A DNA stretch of 64,000 nucleotides from Rhizophagus irregularis (GCF_026210795.1 NC_089442.1:1488001-1552000), one strand, 5' to 3'. Numbered from the stretch's first letter, positions 23,274 to 35,859 are shown. The notes: generated by a model not told the origin, from the letters alone. Numbers and translations: made by a program.

Positions 23274-24344
23274 AATTATGATATTATTTATTGAATTTAA
23301 AATAGGGTATGAATACGTTGCGTAAGTAACATTTCTTTTTTGTAATTTTTATGTTCATTAATAATTTTAGCAAAACCCTAAATATAATCTATCCGTAATA
23401 AAATTTTTCGTTTTCGGATTATATAAGGAAATCATGCAAACGAAACTATTAAGAATTCTTCGTACCAATTTTTTTATTAAAAGCGGCTATTTGAGAATAA
23501 ACTTGTAAATAATCACGTGAACTTTGATACGTAATATCATTACACCGATCCTTCAATTTTTTTTAAGAAAAATATTACTGATAGAAATCAAATGGCTTCG
23601 AATTAGTATTTTAGAGTTCAATTTGTATTGACTTCTAAGAAATTTATTTGTATTTAATCCCAATTTCATTTATCATTTCATTTCTTTTGTAATTCAAAGT
23701 ACTTTTATAATTCAAAGTGTAAACACTGTACCGTTGGGACCAAAAGTGACAAAATTATGAAAATCGAAATTTTGAAATTTTGATTTCCTTTTTTAAAATT
23801 TTCTTTTATGATATTATAATATATATAGATCGATTTTTTATCAAAAATGTTTTTTTCAAAACTTTCTTAATGGAACCAATTTTCAGAGTTTTTATTTTAA
23901 AAAAAAAAATTTAAATCGCTTTTTTTTAAAAAAAACTCACTCATTTTATTAAAAAACCAGATTTTTTTTTTTTTAAACAAAAAATAAAAACAAAGTCTAA
24001 TATTCATTCTTTAAATAAATTATAAAAATGTCTAGAATTCATATTTTAAATAAAAATGAAAAATAGTTTTTTTTATTAAAAATTCGAAAATTGGTTTTTT
24101 TTTAGAAATATGTTATGTTATTGAACAAGTGGGTAGGTTAAACCTATTTTTCGCATTTTTGGGCTGACAATTTTGTTTATACATGTTTGAATTTTATATG
24201 TAGTACTATAATAAAGACGACAAAGGCTAAGTATTATTCTTATAGGATCTGTTTTTGTTTAATCATTCTTAATAACATTCAGAATATTTAATTTGGTTAT
24301 ATTTAAACTGATTAAGCAGTACGGGGTTTACTCACAAAACCAAC
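23274..24344. other. Intergenic low-complexity DNA
   Basis: Long A and T runs and short hairpins (for example AAATCGAAATTTTGAAATTTTGATTT near 23760). GTTGGGACCAAAAGTGACAA at 23733 resembles the end of a Tc1/mariner-type repeat, but no matching inverted end was found. Confidence 0.4.
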
Positions 24345-24512
24345 CGATTTTAGGATGCAGATTATTATTCAAATTGGCGAAAATAACAATACAAGAAAAT
24401 TTCTAAAGCACATTCAGCAATCGCTCTTAAACGAATCAGTATATTAATAGATTCACCATACAAGTTTGATATTATTTATAAAGGTAGCCGAGATAAAATC
24501 TACTGTATCCCC
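24345..24512 (+). pseudogene. BTB-TLDc micro-relic
   Basis: GATGCAGATTATTATTCAAA and the following GGCGAAAATAACAATACAAG align with BTB exon 1. Shortly after, ACAAGTTTGATATTATTTAT followed by AAAGGTAGCCGAGAT aligns with the start of TLDc (YKFDIIYKGSRD). Everything between is deleted. No start codon, intron or complete domain remains. Confidence 0.7.
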
Positions 24513-24896
24513 ATTTTTTTTATTTCTATCATGACTCGGCCATATCTATAAAATTTATGAATCTTTCCCTTTAATCAATTAATAATTATATTAGAAAAGC
24601 TTTGTCTTCTATTGGATAGTATTTTGGTAAATATAAAAATATTAAAATCAGCATCATGCTCAAATAAACTTATAACGGATAGTAAAACGTAAGGTTCTCA
24701 AACCGTTTGTTAAAAAAATCAATACTTATTGACGAAAATGAAAGCAAGTTTGCAGACGAATTTATTAAAATTTTAATTTAGTAGACACTACATACTTTAT
24801 ACATCTACAACTTAAATAAAACATTTGCTTAATTCAAATATATAATTGTATTACTAAATAGTTAAAATCTAATAAAAATCAGATAGGCGCCTAAAA
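24513..24896. other. Intergenic DNA
   Basis: AT-rich; nothing recognised. Confidence 0.4.
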
Positions 24897-26098
24897 CTAA
24901 AGTGTTATACTTACGCTGAAAGCTTCGATCTCTTCAACTTCATATTCATCTCTATTATTATTTTTTTTTAAGTGTCCATAAACACCACCATCAGATGAGG
25001 TTAATTTATCATATTTCAATTTTAAATCACCTTTACCAAAGTTAACTGCATTCCTTGAATAATCATAGATAGCGTATAATGAATTAATTACACGACCAAT
25101 TTCAATTTCCATCTCTTTAGTATCCTCATTATTTTCAAACGAAAATATAAAACTTTCCTTAGTGGATAAATATTTATTGCGAATATTCTTACACCAACCA
25201 ATAGGATTATATCCACCAAATATTTTTCCTGATAATTCTTTGATTAAAATTAATACAGGTCCTTTATCAGCAAATCTATCTCGAATTTCGTCATTTTTAT
25301 CACGACTTTTACGATAAATAAGGTTAAAATTATAAAATCCATCCACTTTATTACGATTATAATCTGAATTTTTTTTATCAATCCAATTGATAATTATATT
25401 CAATTGTTTTTGCCTGATAATAAATGATTCAATTTTTTGAATATTACCAGTTCGTGGAGGTAAAAAGGTCGTTTTTGGTAAAGCATTTTTCATATGATAT
25501 TCCATAATTTCTTCATAAATATAATTAGGAATAATGGGTTTAAATGGACGTACTCTATCAAAAAAATCAGCTGAACTAATTCCCGAGAATCGAATAAGAG
25601 GAATAAATCTACTTAACGTTTCCTTTAATGTTTCAAAATTTATATTAGACCATTTGGTTTTACGATTCTTCCTATGTCTCAAACTAGGATTTCGCATAGT
25701 ACCCCAATCAATTAAATATTCCCACAAAATAATTTCTTCAATTGCCAAATCATCTCGTTTAAGCAAATAATAAAGAATACCTTTATCTAACGAGAGGAAG
25801 TCTTTTGAAGTAAAAAATAGTTGTGGATCTGCACAAATAGATTCAATACAATGGTCTTGTAATTTCTTACATCTAGAAAGTTTATAGATTGTATGAAGAA
25901 CAAGAACGAAATTTTGTTCGACCCAAATTGATCTTTTAATTAAATAATCTTGAACTAATTCAAATAATTCATCAAGAAGTAATTCATCAGATGCAATTAA
26001 TAATGCAAGAATATTTTCTCCTGATTTTTTGGTTAAATTTACTTCACCTGTATATATATACCTTTATCATTTTCGAAAAGAAAAGAAAATTTAATTTC

Positions 26099-26132
<34 letters not shown>

Positions 26133-26426
26133 ATTAACTTATTTAACTAGAATTTATTATACTTACTCGAGTATAATTTCGAAAACATCAGGATTAATAT
26201 TTGGTTTTTTGAACTCAATCATATTATCATTATTCCTGTTTCTTATCCATAAATTTGAGAGAGCACCTTTAAAATAAGGAGAACGAGCTCTAAGAATATT
26301 TGTATGTGCACGAAATTCTTTTATATTTGGATTTTTTCCAACATAAATGATTACATTATAATCATCTGAATCATTTAACATTAATGAAAGATCTTTTGAA
26401 AGGCTCGAATTGGATTTTGAAGTCAT
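24897..26426 (-). CDS. BTB-BACK-TLDc protein, 474 aa
   Basis: Exons complement 26167-26426 and 24897-26061 join in frame (CGA|GTAAGT..AAAG|GTATATATATAC), giving EYIYTGEVNLTKKSGENI at the junction. The ATG at 26426 opens MTSKSNSSLSKDLSLMLND; an upstream in-frame extension has no ATG. BTB (DDYNVIIYVG, FRAHTNILRARSPYFK), BACK-like helices (SDELLLDELFELV, LWEYLIDWGTM, FIPLIRFSGIS), LPPRTG and TLDc (FNLIYRKSRDKND, GGYNPIGW, FIFSFENNEDTKE, EVEEIEAFSVS) are all open. The 105-bp intron holds an AAT microsatellite. The gene diverges from kinase 2, with start codons about 1.9 kb apart. It groups with the truncated gene at 12.4 kb in its GTATATATATACAGGTGAAG exon-2 start. Confidence 0.9.
26099..26125. 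repeat. (AAT)9 microsatellite in a BTB-TLDc intron
   Basis: Nine AAT units lie within the intron of the minus-strand gene at 24897-26426. Length variation there would not alter the protein. Confidence 0.9.
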
Positions 26427-26813
26427 TTTTGATAAACGAAGTTGAAATTTTAACAATATGATAAAAAAAGAAATTTTATCGATACCACATTTATTGTATT
26501 GTCAATCATAAATGATGTAAACATTTCGTCTGCACGCCTCACGCTTGAAAACGGAATTACTCCATGAGAAAAAATCTCATAGTGTATAAAATAGATTTAT
26601 TACAAATTGGGATTATCATGAGATCGGGTTCTTTTAATTTGAATAAATTTGGACTAGAAATATTTGGTAATAAAAACAGGTGTGGCGCAGTTGATTTTAG
26701 TTTATGTAACCAATCGCGTTATAACTTTTCGAACATTGTCCCGTGATTCTTATAATTAATACAGTAGTGTGTTTGAGTGATTAATTGATCAATCAACTAC
26801 CCTGTAAAAAATC

Positions 26814-27005
26814 TGATCCGTGTTTTATCTTTCCATGTTTTTTCCGTGAATGTATCATTTTCATGGAATTTATAGCCTTAAATCATGGAAATTTTCATCT
26901 CGCTAACACGGATATCCGTGAATGTATCATTTTCACGGAATTTTTACGGAAGACACGGAGAAATAATGGAAATATTTGGATAAAAATTTTTTATAGGGCT
27001 ATTGA
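26814..27005. repeat. CCGTGAATGTATCATTTTCACGG repeat, copy 1
   Basis: About 190 bp carrying twin hairpin-like CCGTGAATGTATC...TTTTCACGG units. A copy in inverted orientation at 36305-36475 is closely similar over about 170 bp. Both contain a short frame of like sequence (NHGNFHL, RRNNGNIWIKIF), but there is no upstream gene structure, so I treat it as a dispersed repeat. Confidence 0.6.
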
Positions 27006-27009
27006 TACT

Positions 27010-28267
27010 TAAATCATTTTTCGTTTATTAATTTTATTTTCTAAAAGCATGATACTGTTAATTGTTTATTCATCACATGCATTAAAAATTATTTATTAGA
27101 ATGCAAAATAAAAAAAATTCGAAATAAAAATATTCATCCAGAAATTAAAATTATATAACAAAAAGTAACAAATAATTTGAAGAAATCTGATATCACATTT
27201 ACTTATAATAAACGACATAAAGAACTATATTTGCAAGAATCTAAGGAAGTAATAAGGTATGATACTGAGAGCTACACCTGAAATTTGTACTAAAGCAATA
27301 TATCAAAACTTAATATTTAATGTTAACACACGCTATTCTCGCTAAAGAAAAAAAAATATATCGTCATCAACCTAATAATTGGATATTTGAGTTTAAAGCT
27401 CTTATAAAAATATTGATATTAGTTATATTAATTAGTTATTAGGATATATTTAATTAAATTCGGTATAAAGCAATAATTAAATAATTTACTTTCATTAGAG
27501 CTTCAAGAAAAGAAATATTGCAAATCAGTTGTATGATAGTAACTTTATATTCATACATTGTACAAACAGTTACTATTATTGTAAGTTTGTAACAAAGTTT
27601 CTTAATATGTAATACGTGAATCTCTTTCCCAAATATATAAACGAGTAAGTTTGTATTTATATGGAATTTCTACTTCAGAAAGTCTTTTCAGCTATTATAC
27701 TGTGTGTGCAACACAAATAATGGGAATAATTTTCTTGAAATTACAAATTTTTTCTATAACGAAGTGTCATTCTCTATTTGAATTTTTTTATAATTATATT
27801 ATTAAATGATTGTCAAACTTCCACTCTTGATTTTATTTTATAACGTTCACATAAAATTACAAAGACCAAAACGGTAGCCGGAAGAGTATCAAAATAGTAG
27901 TACAAGGGGTATGAGTACAGACTACAAATAATGATCGGCTCATAAAACAAATAAAAGAAAAAGTTCAAGTTTTACAAACGTACTTGTAGTACCGTATACT
28001 CTTGCACTACATGTTATCGTAACACTCCTTGCGATTGTACTCCATCTTCGATATAATTGCTTCCATTATACTATGGGAAATTCTTAAATTCCGTGCATAC
28101 GAAATATTTTTCTATTAGCGCCAACAATACGCACAAACGTACTTGTAGTACCGTATGTACTCCTCAATATAATTATACTATGGAAAATTCTTAAATTCCG
28201 TGCATACGAAATAACACCAACAGTACGCCAACGGAAAGTTCTATTTAACCCTATGAAATAATCAAAA
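27010..28267 (+). other. Upstream flank of kinase 2
   Basis: From about 27570 the sequence aligns with the upstream flank of kinase 3 (44610-45105), including AGCTATTATACTGTGTGTG and GGGTATGAGTACAGACTAC. No gene frame was found; it is probably duplicated promoter DNA. Confidence 0.6.
27974..28228. repeat. Tandem duplication in the kinase 2 promoter
   Basis: ACAAACGTACTTGTAGTACC starts one unit at 27974 and a second, shortened unit at 28133. Both run on to AAATTCTTAAATTCCGTGCA-type sequence (one T fewer in places) and a TACGCCAA end. Kinase 3 has a single copy (near 44947), so the duplication happened after the paralogues split. Confidence 0.7.
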
Positions 28268-28277
28268 CTATAAATAT
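28268..28277 (+). promoter_or_regulatory. TATA box of kinase 2
   Basis: CTATAAATAT about 40 bp upstream of the ATG. Kinase 1 has the same box split off by a MITE. In kinase 3 the corresponding stretch is deleted to CTATAATTTTC. Confidence 0.6.
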
Positions 28278-28310
28278 GTAGAATTCTCAGTAATTACCTA
28301 TAACAATAAT

Positions 28311-30800
28311 ATGGATATTATAAAAATCTATGATGAAAATTATTTTGACCCAACGCCAAGATTAAAATCTAGTCCCATACCGATCTTGTTCGTTTCATTT
28401 AATAAGAATGATGAAGAGTGTATTTATTGTGGAGGAAGATACATTACGGCGATTTTATGTCAACAGAAATATTGCATAAAATGTTTATCATGTTATATCA
28501 CTGATATAAATGATAATAATATTTACTTAGACTTATACTTATATACAAAGAACTTGGAATGTAGTGAACATGAAATAAATAGAATGTATGAACCACAAAA
28601 TATTCAAGAATGCTGTAGAAACTGCTTGGAGATTTTATGTTTTAAACAAATACATGCGGGTACATTATACATATCTTTTGAATCTTTTCGTAATTTATTT
28701 ACAAATATGGCCCAAAGTGAAAGACATTGTAAACTATGTGGAAAATCATTATATCAAGAAATTTATGGTTTTTTAAGGTTGTGTTCAGATTGTTATCTAA
28801 TTTCTTCTGGGTATATAGAATCAACTTTAACCGAAAAACCTATTCCAATTATTTATTTACCATGGTGGCATAATATAACTCATTGTGATGCTTGTAAAAT
28901 ATCCTTAACATTTATATCAGATTGTCAAAAGTATTGTACAAATTGTCTTATATTTTATACCGGATGTAGATATTGTCTAACAACAAATGTTATTTTTGGA
29001 CCTACAATTCAATCTCAATGTAAAAAATGCAAAAGAGTATCATCTATTAATTTTGATATCAATAACATTAGCGTCGGAAATAATTATTTAGATGATTTAC
29101 TTTCCAATTTGAGGCTTGATATTCACAATAATTTGAAAATAACCGAATTTGCTGATAAAGTTAAAGGTATTGATAAATATTTTGAACCATATGATATATG
29201 TGATTCTATTTATAAAGATGTTAAACTATCAATGGAATGGATACCATATTCTCAATTTACGAATATAAAAGAAATAGCGAAAGGAGGATTTGGTATTATA
29301 TATCAAGCAGATTGGTTAGATGGTTCATCTTACATCAATAAATATCGTGATAAAGTTGATAGATATAGAAGTAAAAATGAAACAGTCATTTTAAAAAGAT
29401 TTATAAATTCTAAAGATATTGACAAACATTTTTTAAATGAGGTGAATGTTATCTTACATTTACTCTTTCTATTAAAGTTTTATGAATAAACTAATTTATT
29501 ATCATGAATTTTATAGTTAAAATCAAATCAATATTGTTATCAAATTAAGCATCATATTGTTAAAACCTATGGTTTTACAAAAGATCCTGAATTAGATGAT
29601 TACATATTAGTCATGCAATATGCAAAAGGAGGAGATTTACATAATTGGTTACAAAGGAATTTTACAAGAATTACATGGAACAAAAAAAAATTAGCTATTC
29701 TATGGCAGATTTCAGAAGGGTATTTATATTAGCATATCTATTGTATTTGCTTATAATAATTACTAAATTATTTATTTTATTTAGACTTGAAACTATTCAT
29801 AAAGCGGAGTTTATACATCGAGATTTTCATAGTGGAAACATATTGTCTAGTTTGATAGACGAACGTCGTTATTTTGGTAAAAGAAATCAATGGCAAATTG
29901 GAGATCTTGGGTTATCACAACCTGCAAATAAACCTTCATTGAATAACGAAATATATGGAGTAATACCTTATATTGCGCCCGAAATATTTAAAGGATCTGC
30001 ATTTTCTAAAGAGTCTGATGTTTATTGTGTAGGCATGATCATGTGGGAGTTAACAACTGGTTGTAAACCCTTTGCTAATGTTGAACATGATATTCAACTT
30101 GTTTATAAAATTCTTGATGGAGAACGGCCTGAAATAACAGAAGATACACCAGAATGTTATGCAAATTTAATGAAAAGTTGTTGGGATTCTGATCCCGAAA
30201 AAAGACCTACTATAACAGAAATTCGTAAAACCTTTGGTAAATGGTTTTTCAAAAATAAGCATATTGAACCATTTAATCAAGCTGAAATTAAAAGAATAGA
30301 GTTAATAAATTTAAAGAAACTTGGACCCGAGTCTAGTGAAAAACCTCATCCAAATGCTATTTTTACAAGTAGACCATTAAGCTTTTTTATTTCTAAATGC
30401 TCATCTATCAATTCCTCTAAAGGTATGTATTAAAAACCATATAAATACAATAAATGTAAACTACTAACCATGATTAAACTTTGGATAAATATTGATTTCT
30501 TTTTTTAGACTATACTTCATTAGAACTAGAACTTGACATTGATATTGAAAGGTATTTCTACATTAAAAATTCTCATAATTTTGCAAAGTTCAAAAATTTA
30601 AATTCTTTAACTAAACACAATTAATAATAATAGATCAAAAGTACTTGGAACTAAGCGAAATATTGAAAAATTAAATATTAGTTCTCATGAAAATAATGGT
30701 AAATGTTTATTGACAAAAATTTTTCTATATTCGTTTACATTTTTATTTATTTTATAATTTCAAAATAGGAAAACACATTAAATTATATAATAATATATAA
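28311..30800 (+). CDS. Zinc-ribbon/TKL protein kinase 2, 703 aa
   Basis: Six exons (28311-29441, 29517-29719, 29785-30422, 30509-30551, 30634-30698 and 30769-30800) close exactly in frame. Residues 1-300 hold cysteine pairs at 37/40, 55/58, 102/105, 140/143, 158/161, 192/195, 209/212, 219/222 and 237/240, suggesting several zinc ribbons. The kinase domain starts near 310: glycine loop GGFG 325-328, lysine 362 (VILK), HRDFHSGN at 456-463, DLG 485-487 instead of DFG, APEIF, DVYCVGMIMWELTTG and CWDSDPEKRP. This is a TKL-like domain with all catalytic residues except the DFG phenylalanine, so it is probably active. A short tail (GTKRNIEKLN, ending GKHIKLYNNI) is encoded by exons 4-6. Kinase plus N-terminal zinc ribbons suggests protein or nucleic-acid binding; the substrate is unknown. 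Exon 1 ends at a GTGAAT donor, GTAAAT in kinase 1. Confidence 0.92.
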
Positions 30801-31692
30801 AGTAATAAGAAGTGGGAATTTGGAAAAAATTCCGAAAAGATTTTCACGTTCATGGTATTGTATTTATCTAATATTGATAATAAGAAAGATAATCAACTAT
30901 TCATTTTTACATAAACTTTTAAATGACTTAGATATCATAGCATATAGTATATTTATATTTATAATTTATTTATCATATAAATGTACTGCAACAATTTATT
31001 TAATTCGTACAATTTATACTCAAATAAAATTTTATTTTTTCGATATTTCAAAATATTTAATTTTAAATAATACTAGTTAATTAAATTAACGCTATTATTA
31101 ATTTATCATCAATTTCTTTAACGTAAAATACAAAAATCGAAAATGTCAGTTAAAAAAACCTTTTGTTAGTAATTGAATAAATTTGAATTATTAAATCTTA
31201 AAAAATTTAATAGGGATCGTTAAAAGAATTTAAAATTCAATATTGTATTTATTAACGAGTGATCATGTCTGATATATTCTGTTTAAATGTACAATACATT
31301 ATTTGTAGTTTTAAAAACACTCTTTAAAAATTTTGCAAAGTCTTACTTTCCATACTTGAAGTATCGATCGATATCTGCGTTTATTGCTTATTTTCGTTAC
31401 CAATTATTATTATACGTACTTTGAGTCATTTCATAATAATATATCGCTTATAAATCACGAAATGGCTTCAATTCGGCCTTATGACAAATTATTAACATGA
31501 GCAACTTTTGAGTTTTATCTCTTAGATAAACTTGTATTTGTCAATTATCACATAAATTTAATATATTTTTTACCAGAAGCAAGAAATTTATAAATATCAA
31601 AATATGATAACCGGCTTAAAATCCAATCTAATTTGATTGGCTGTCGGGTCATGCGTACGTTCCGTCATTCCGATAATGAAATTTTATTGCTT
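30801..31692 (+). other. Downstream flank of kinase 2, conserved with kinases 1 and 3
   Basis: Closely aligned with 47582-48450 (shared AAAAAATTCCGAAAAGATTT, ATCTAATATTGATAATAAGA and TCAGTTAAAAAAACCTTTTG) and in part with 6900-7400. An open stretch at 30820-31080 lacks an ATG and is not preserved in the kinase 3 copy, so it is not a gene. Confidence 0.6.
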
Positions 31693-31863
31693 ATTAATGT
31701 TGTGCCCCAAGTTGACGATTGCCCCAAATCAACGATCGGCCTAAATTATCGGCCCATCTTTATAATACCTTAAGAATTTTCAAAGCATTACTTTTCACAT
31801 ATAGTAATCATCGATGATTATCGCCAATTTGGGGCATATTGAGATTTGGGGCACAACATTAAT
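31693..31863. mobile_element. Hairpin MITE with GTTGTGCCCCAA ends, 171 bp
   Basis: ATTAATGTTGTGCCCCAA at the left and its perfect inverse at the right, with a second inner GCCCCAAAT/ATTTGGGGC pair. The palindromic ATTAAT at both edges leaves the target duplication ambiguous. No coding content. Confidence 0.65.
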
Positions 31864-31894
31864 ACCGTAAACTGTCTAAGTAACATTTAAACAA

Positions 31895-32035
31895 TTCCAC
31901 AATTGGCTTGCATTACGGCATTATGCACAAGCAAATAATGTGGGACTTCACCAACTTGAAAAAACTGTCCCTCAGATTTATATAAACAGTGGAGGGTGTG
32001 ACACTTGTGATGATTTAAAAGTATGTTTTTTTAAT
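31895..32035. repeat. Divergent copy of the CTGAGGGAC repeat
   Basis: GCATTACGGCATTATGCAC (about 31911), GTCCCTCAG (about 31967) and AAACAGTG...GTGTGAC follow the same order as the reverse complement of about 20035-20180. It appears to be a fragment of the same repeat as 20070-20333. Confidence 0.5.
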
Positions 32036-34140
32036 AATATTCTTTTTTTTTGTCTTTTTATAGACCGGATCTTTTTTTTTTCTAGTATTATTTTTTTTTC
32101 GGTCTCTTTTTGTTAGATCTGATATTTTTTTTCCGATTTTTTTCTCTTCATAATATAAACTGAATCTCTACTAATATTTTTTTTTATATAATTTTTATTT
32201 ACTTTTATACATATTTTTTTTTAACCTATATATGTACAGTATGTATAGGTCCTATATTATCCTTATTATTTATTTCGTCTTTTAGGCTTAGATCTAGATC
32301 AGTGATCGGATCGATTGGATAGACGCTGCGATCCTATGGTAAACGTGACTATTTATTTTTTTTATTATTACACTAATTTTTTTTCTATTTTTTCTTTTTT
32401 TCATTCTTTCACCTCCTAGATTTGGATCGGTTATATAATCAAAATAAAATATTTCTTTATGAAATAAACATGCTTTGTATGATTTTTTTTAGTTAGAATA
32501 ATTATATTTTTTTTTACTTAAAAATAAAAGAACGGGTCAATATTATACAAGATCAATTTAACTAAATTTTGTTGTTATATTGGTTTAACGCAACAGACTA
32601 CAGCTAGTCTAAATTAAAGGCTTTGATTTCTCATGTTAAATTTCTAGTGTTGCATTTTGGTAAAATTAATTAAACTATATAAATTGAGCATTAAACTGAA
32701 TAAGAAACGTAATAAATGAATGTAATTATTAATACATTTTGACGTTGTTCTAACGGAAATAAGGAAAATAGGGCAATACAAAGTAATAAAATAGGTTCTC
32801 ATGTCCGATCGGGTCAATTTTATAAAAATTGAAAAAAATTATGTATTATTACTATGCCTGGTGTGAATTTTTTAAAATTAAAAAAGGAATTTCATATGAA
32901 TTTTAATATGAAACGAGTGTTCATGTTTAGAGTATCATAGTATTGATATACTGGTATTTTGTATTTGTGTAAGATTTAAATTCTAAATTTAAACCAAATT
33001 AATGATGATATGATTAGATAATTATTATTTTTTTTTTAAGAGAAAACAAAATTTATTTCATAAATTAATTTTGATGATTTTTTAATGTAAAATAGTTTAT
33101 TATGAATAAGAAATTATGCATTTTTTTTTAAAAAAAAAAATTAAATAAATTAAACAATAAATTATATTTGAATTAGTATACAGTAATTATTGGGATTAAT
33201 AATTACTAATATAATAAAATTACTGTACATATAAAGTCTTAACTCTTAAGATTCATTTATTTTCTCAGAAAAAATTTTATATATGAGTTTTTAACTAAAA
33301 AAATTTTTACCAGAACTTTTTTTTTTTATAAAAAAAAGGGTTAAAAACCTTGATTAATTATAATTTTCCGCTCTTTTATTGAGAAAAAAAATAAATTTTA
33401 TTTTTCAATTTTTTTTTTCACTTTTTTTTGTTATAAGGATTGAGATTTTTTTTATTTTAATATATCTTATATTTTTTAAAAAAAAAGATATATGATTGGT
33501 CTATTTTTTTTAAAGGAAACAAAAATTTATTGTATTTTTTTTAATTTTTTAATATAGAACAGTCATTATGAATTTACAAGAAATATGGATTTTTTTTACA
33601 AAAATAAATAATTTTTATTGGTCATAAGGTAAAGTGACTTTTTCTGTTATCGTAAGTGACGCAGCAGATTATTGAAAAAAAAATATTACTATTACTAACA
33701 TCAACCCAATTGGTTCACACCGGGATCAATGAACTTAAATCAGTGTATCATGAACAAAAATAATCTTTTTCAATTTATTAATTTATCATAATTTTAGTTG
33801 ATATCGTCAATAAAAATGGTCACATTAAAACATTTTAACGAAAAATAGTGATATAGCCGACGAAAATGATCGGCGTTCATTACACTAATCTACCGATCCA
33901 AATTATTTTAACATGACATAGAAATTCGTAATAAATTTGACGGAAATATGCTACACGTTACACAACTTAAATTAATTTATACAGGGTTAATCTAAAATAT
34001 CCAAATTTTTAATTATATAGATTATTCAATTACATAGATTTATTTAATTATATAGATTGCTTTACAACGCACTTTGTATTAATTTAATAAATTGTAATTT
34101 TATTCAACATACAAAATAATTTATCATGTAATGCAGGTGA
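32036..34140. other. Pyrimidine-rich and AT-rich intergenic DNA
   Basis: 32036-32520 is T-rich with islands such as GATCGGATCGATTGG. 33000-33600 has long A and T tracts and short hairpins. No gene or transposon ends were recognised. Confidence 0.4.
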
Positions 34141-34147
34141 AAATCAT

Positions 34148-34217
34148 CACGTGACGACGGCTAGTTTTGTACTAGCTAGTTTTTGTATTACTAATCATTA
34201 TATAAATATGGTCTACA
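34148..34217 (+). promoter_or_regulatory. Conserved BTB-TLDc promoter block
   Basis: CACGTGACGACGGCTAGTTT then TTGTACTAGCTAG, with TATAAATATGGTCTACA about 70-85 bp upstream of the ATG at 34286. Its order and spacing match the block upstream of the gene at 17162. CACGTG is a full E-box here. Confidence 0.65.
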
Positions 34218-34285
34218 ATCAAACCTTATACTCCTTATACTCTTTTCAGTTCAAATTTTAAAAATTTAAAAATTTAATTTTTAAA

Positions 34286-35859
34286 ATGGCATCAATATTT
34301 CATTCCGGTCTTTCAAAAGATCTTTCTTCAATATTAAATGATGCAGATGATTTTAATGTTATTATTCAAGTTGGTGTAAAAAACAATATAAAAGAATATA
34401 GAGCACATTCGGTAATTTTACGTGCTCGTTCTGCATATTTTAAAAGTGCACTTTCAACTGATTGGATAACAAAAAAGAATGGTATGATCTTATATAATAA
34501 ACCAAATATTACTCCAACAATTTTCGATATACTTTTAAAGTAAGTTATCATTTTAATTTTATATTTACTTCAAATTTATTTTGTTTAGTTTTTTTAAAAT
34601 TTAAAATTATTCTCTTTTTAAGATATATTTATACAGGTGAACTTGACTTGAAAGAGTATCAAGATGAAGATATTCTTGAACTTTTAGTAGCATCTGATGA
34701 ATTACTTCTTGAAGAATTATTTGATCATGTTCAAGATTATTTAATTAAAAACCGAACAACTTGGATTCAGAAAAAAAATTTTGATCTCGTCCTTAATACT
34801 GCCTTTAAACTTATGAACTGCAGAAAATTACAAGATTTTTGTCTTAAATTTATTTGTATAGATCCACAACCATTTATTACTTCAGAAAACTTCCTCTCTT
34901 TGGATAAAGATATTCTTTATAATTTACTTGAACGGGAAGACTTGCAAATCGATGAAATTGTTCTATGGGAATGTTTAATTAAATGGGGTATTAAACAAAC
35001 TCCTGGAAATATTAATAACGATATAGTCAAATGGAATAATAAGAATTATGAGGCATTAAAGAAAACTTTAGGTAAATTTATACCTCTTATTCGATTCGTG
35101 GAAATTTCTCCTTCTCAATATTATGATAAGGTTAGACCTTATAAAGCTATTATTCCTAATCATATCTTTAAAGAAGTTGAAGAATTTCATTTTAAAGGTA
35201 CTTTACAAAAAGCAATCATTTTACCTCCACGAGTTGGAAAAATTAAATTTGAATCGACAATTATTAAAAAAAAACTTATATCTATAATCATCAATTGGAT
35301 CAATAAAAGAGATGCTAAGGCTATTCCTGATAAAAATGATTTATCATATAATTTTAACCTTATTTATCAAGGTAGTAAAGATGAAATCAATAATCAATCA
35401 TTTATAAATAATTGTAATATGAAGGAACCGATATTGGTTTTAATTAAATGTAAAAATTCACGAAAAATATTTGGTGGTTATACACCGGCTGGATTTTATC
35501 GTATTTCTAAAAAACGTTTTAATAGAAATGAAAATAATCAAATTATTTCATCATCTGATAGTTTTATTTTTTCTTTTGAAAATAATAATGATACTCGAAA
35601 TATGAGATTAAGTCATGTAAAATCACATATTTATAATATTTATAATAATAATTATGGTGATTTTGGATTTAATTTTGGGGAACGTAGTTTATATATGCAA
35701 GATAATAATTTATATGTTAATTATGATTTTCGTTATGGACGTAAAATAAAATTCGTTAATACATATATAATCGAGGAAATAGAAGCTTTTAAAGTAGTGG
35801 AGAACAGGATCGATAATTATGATATGACAAAAGAGATGTTTTACGGAATACAGAATTAA
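34286..35859 (+). CDS. BTB-BACK-TLDc protein, 496 aa
   Basis: Exons 34286-34539 and 34623-35859 join in frame at the family intron before YIYTGELDLKEY. The start is MASIFHSGLSKDLS. BTB (DDFNVIIQVGV, YRAHSVILRARSAYFK), BACK-like helices (SDELLLEELFDHV, LWECLIKWGIKQTP, FIPLIRFVEIS), LPPRVG and a full TLDc (FNLIYQGSKDE, GGYTPAGFY, FIFSFENNNDTRN, IEEIEAFKVVE) are intact. The C-terminus extends about 17 residues past the usual EAFKVV end. The TLDc insert is Asn-rich. It lies 3.5 kb downstream of kinase 2 on the same strand. Expected to be soluble and cytosolic; a CUL3-adaptor role is inferred from the BTB-BACK family only. Confidence 0.92.

Noticed and set aside
23733-24190. Possible Tc1/mariner element starting GTTGGGACCAAAA
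   Set aside because: Only one end resembles such elements; no inverted partner or TA-flanked counterpart was found.
26785-27012. Short frames that look alike in the two inverted repeats (NHGNFHL)
   Set aside because: The similarity is explained by nucleotide identity of the repeat. The second copy has indels that shift part of the frame, and there is no gene context.
30820-31080. 86-codon open stretch rich in Ile and Tyr that looks membrane-like
   Set aside because: There is no ATG, it follows the kinase 2 stop directly, and the duplicated copy after kinase 3 does not keep the frame.
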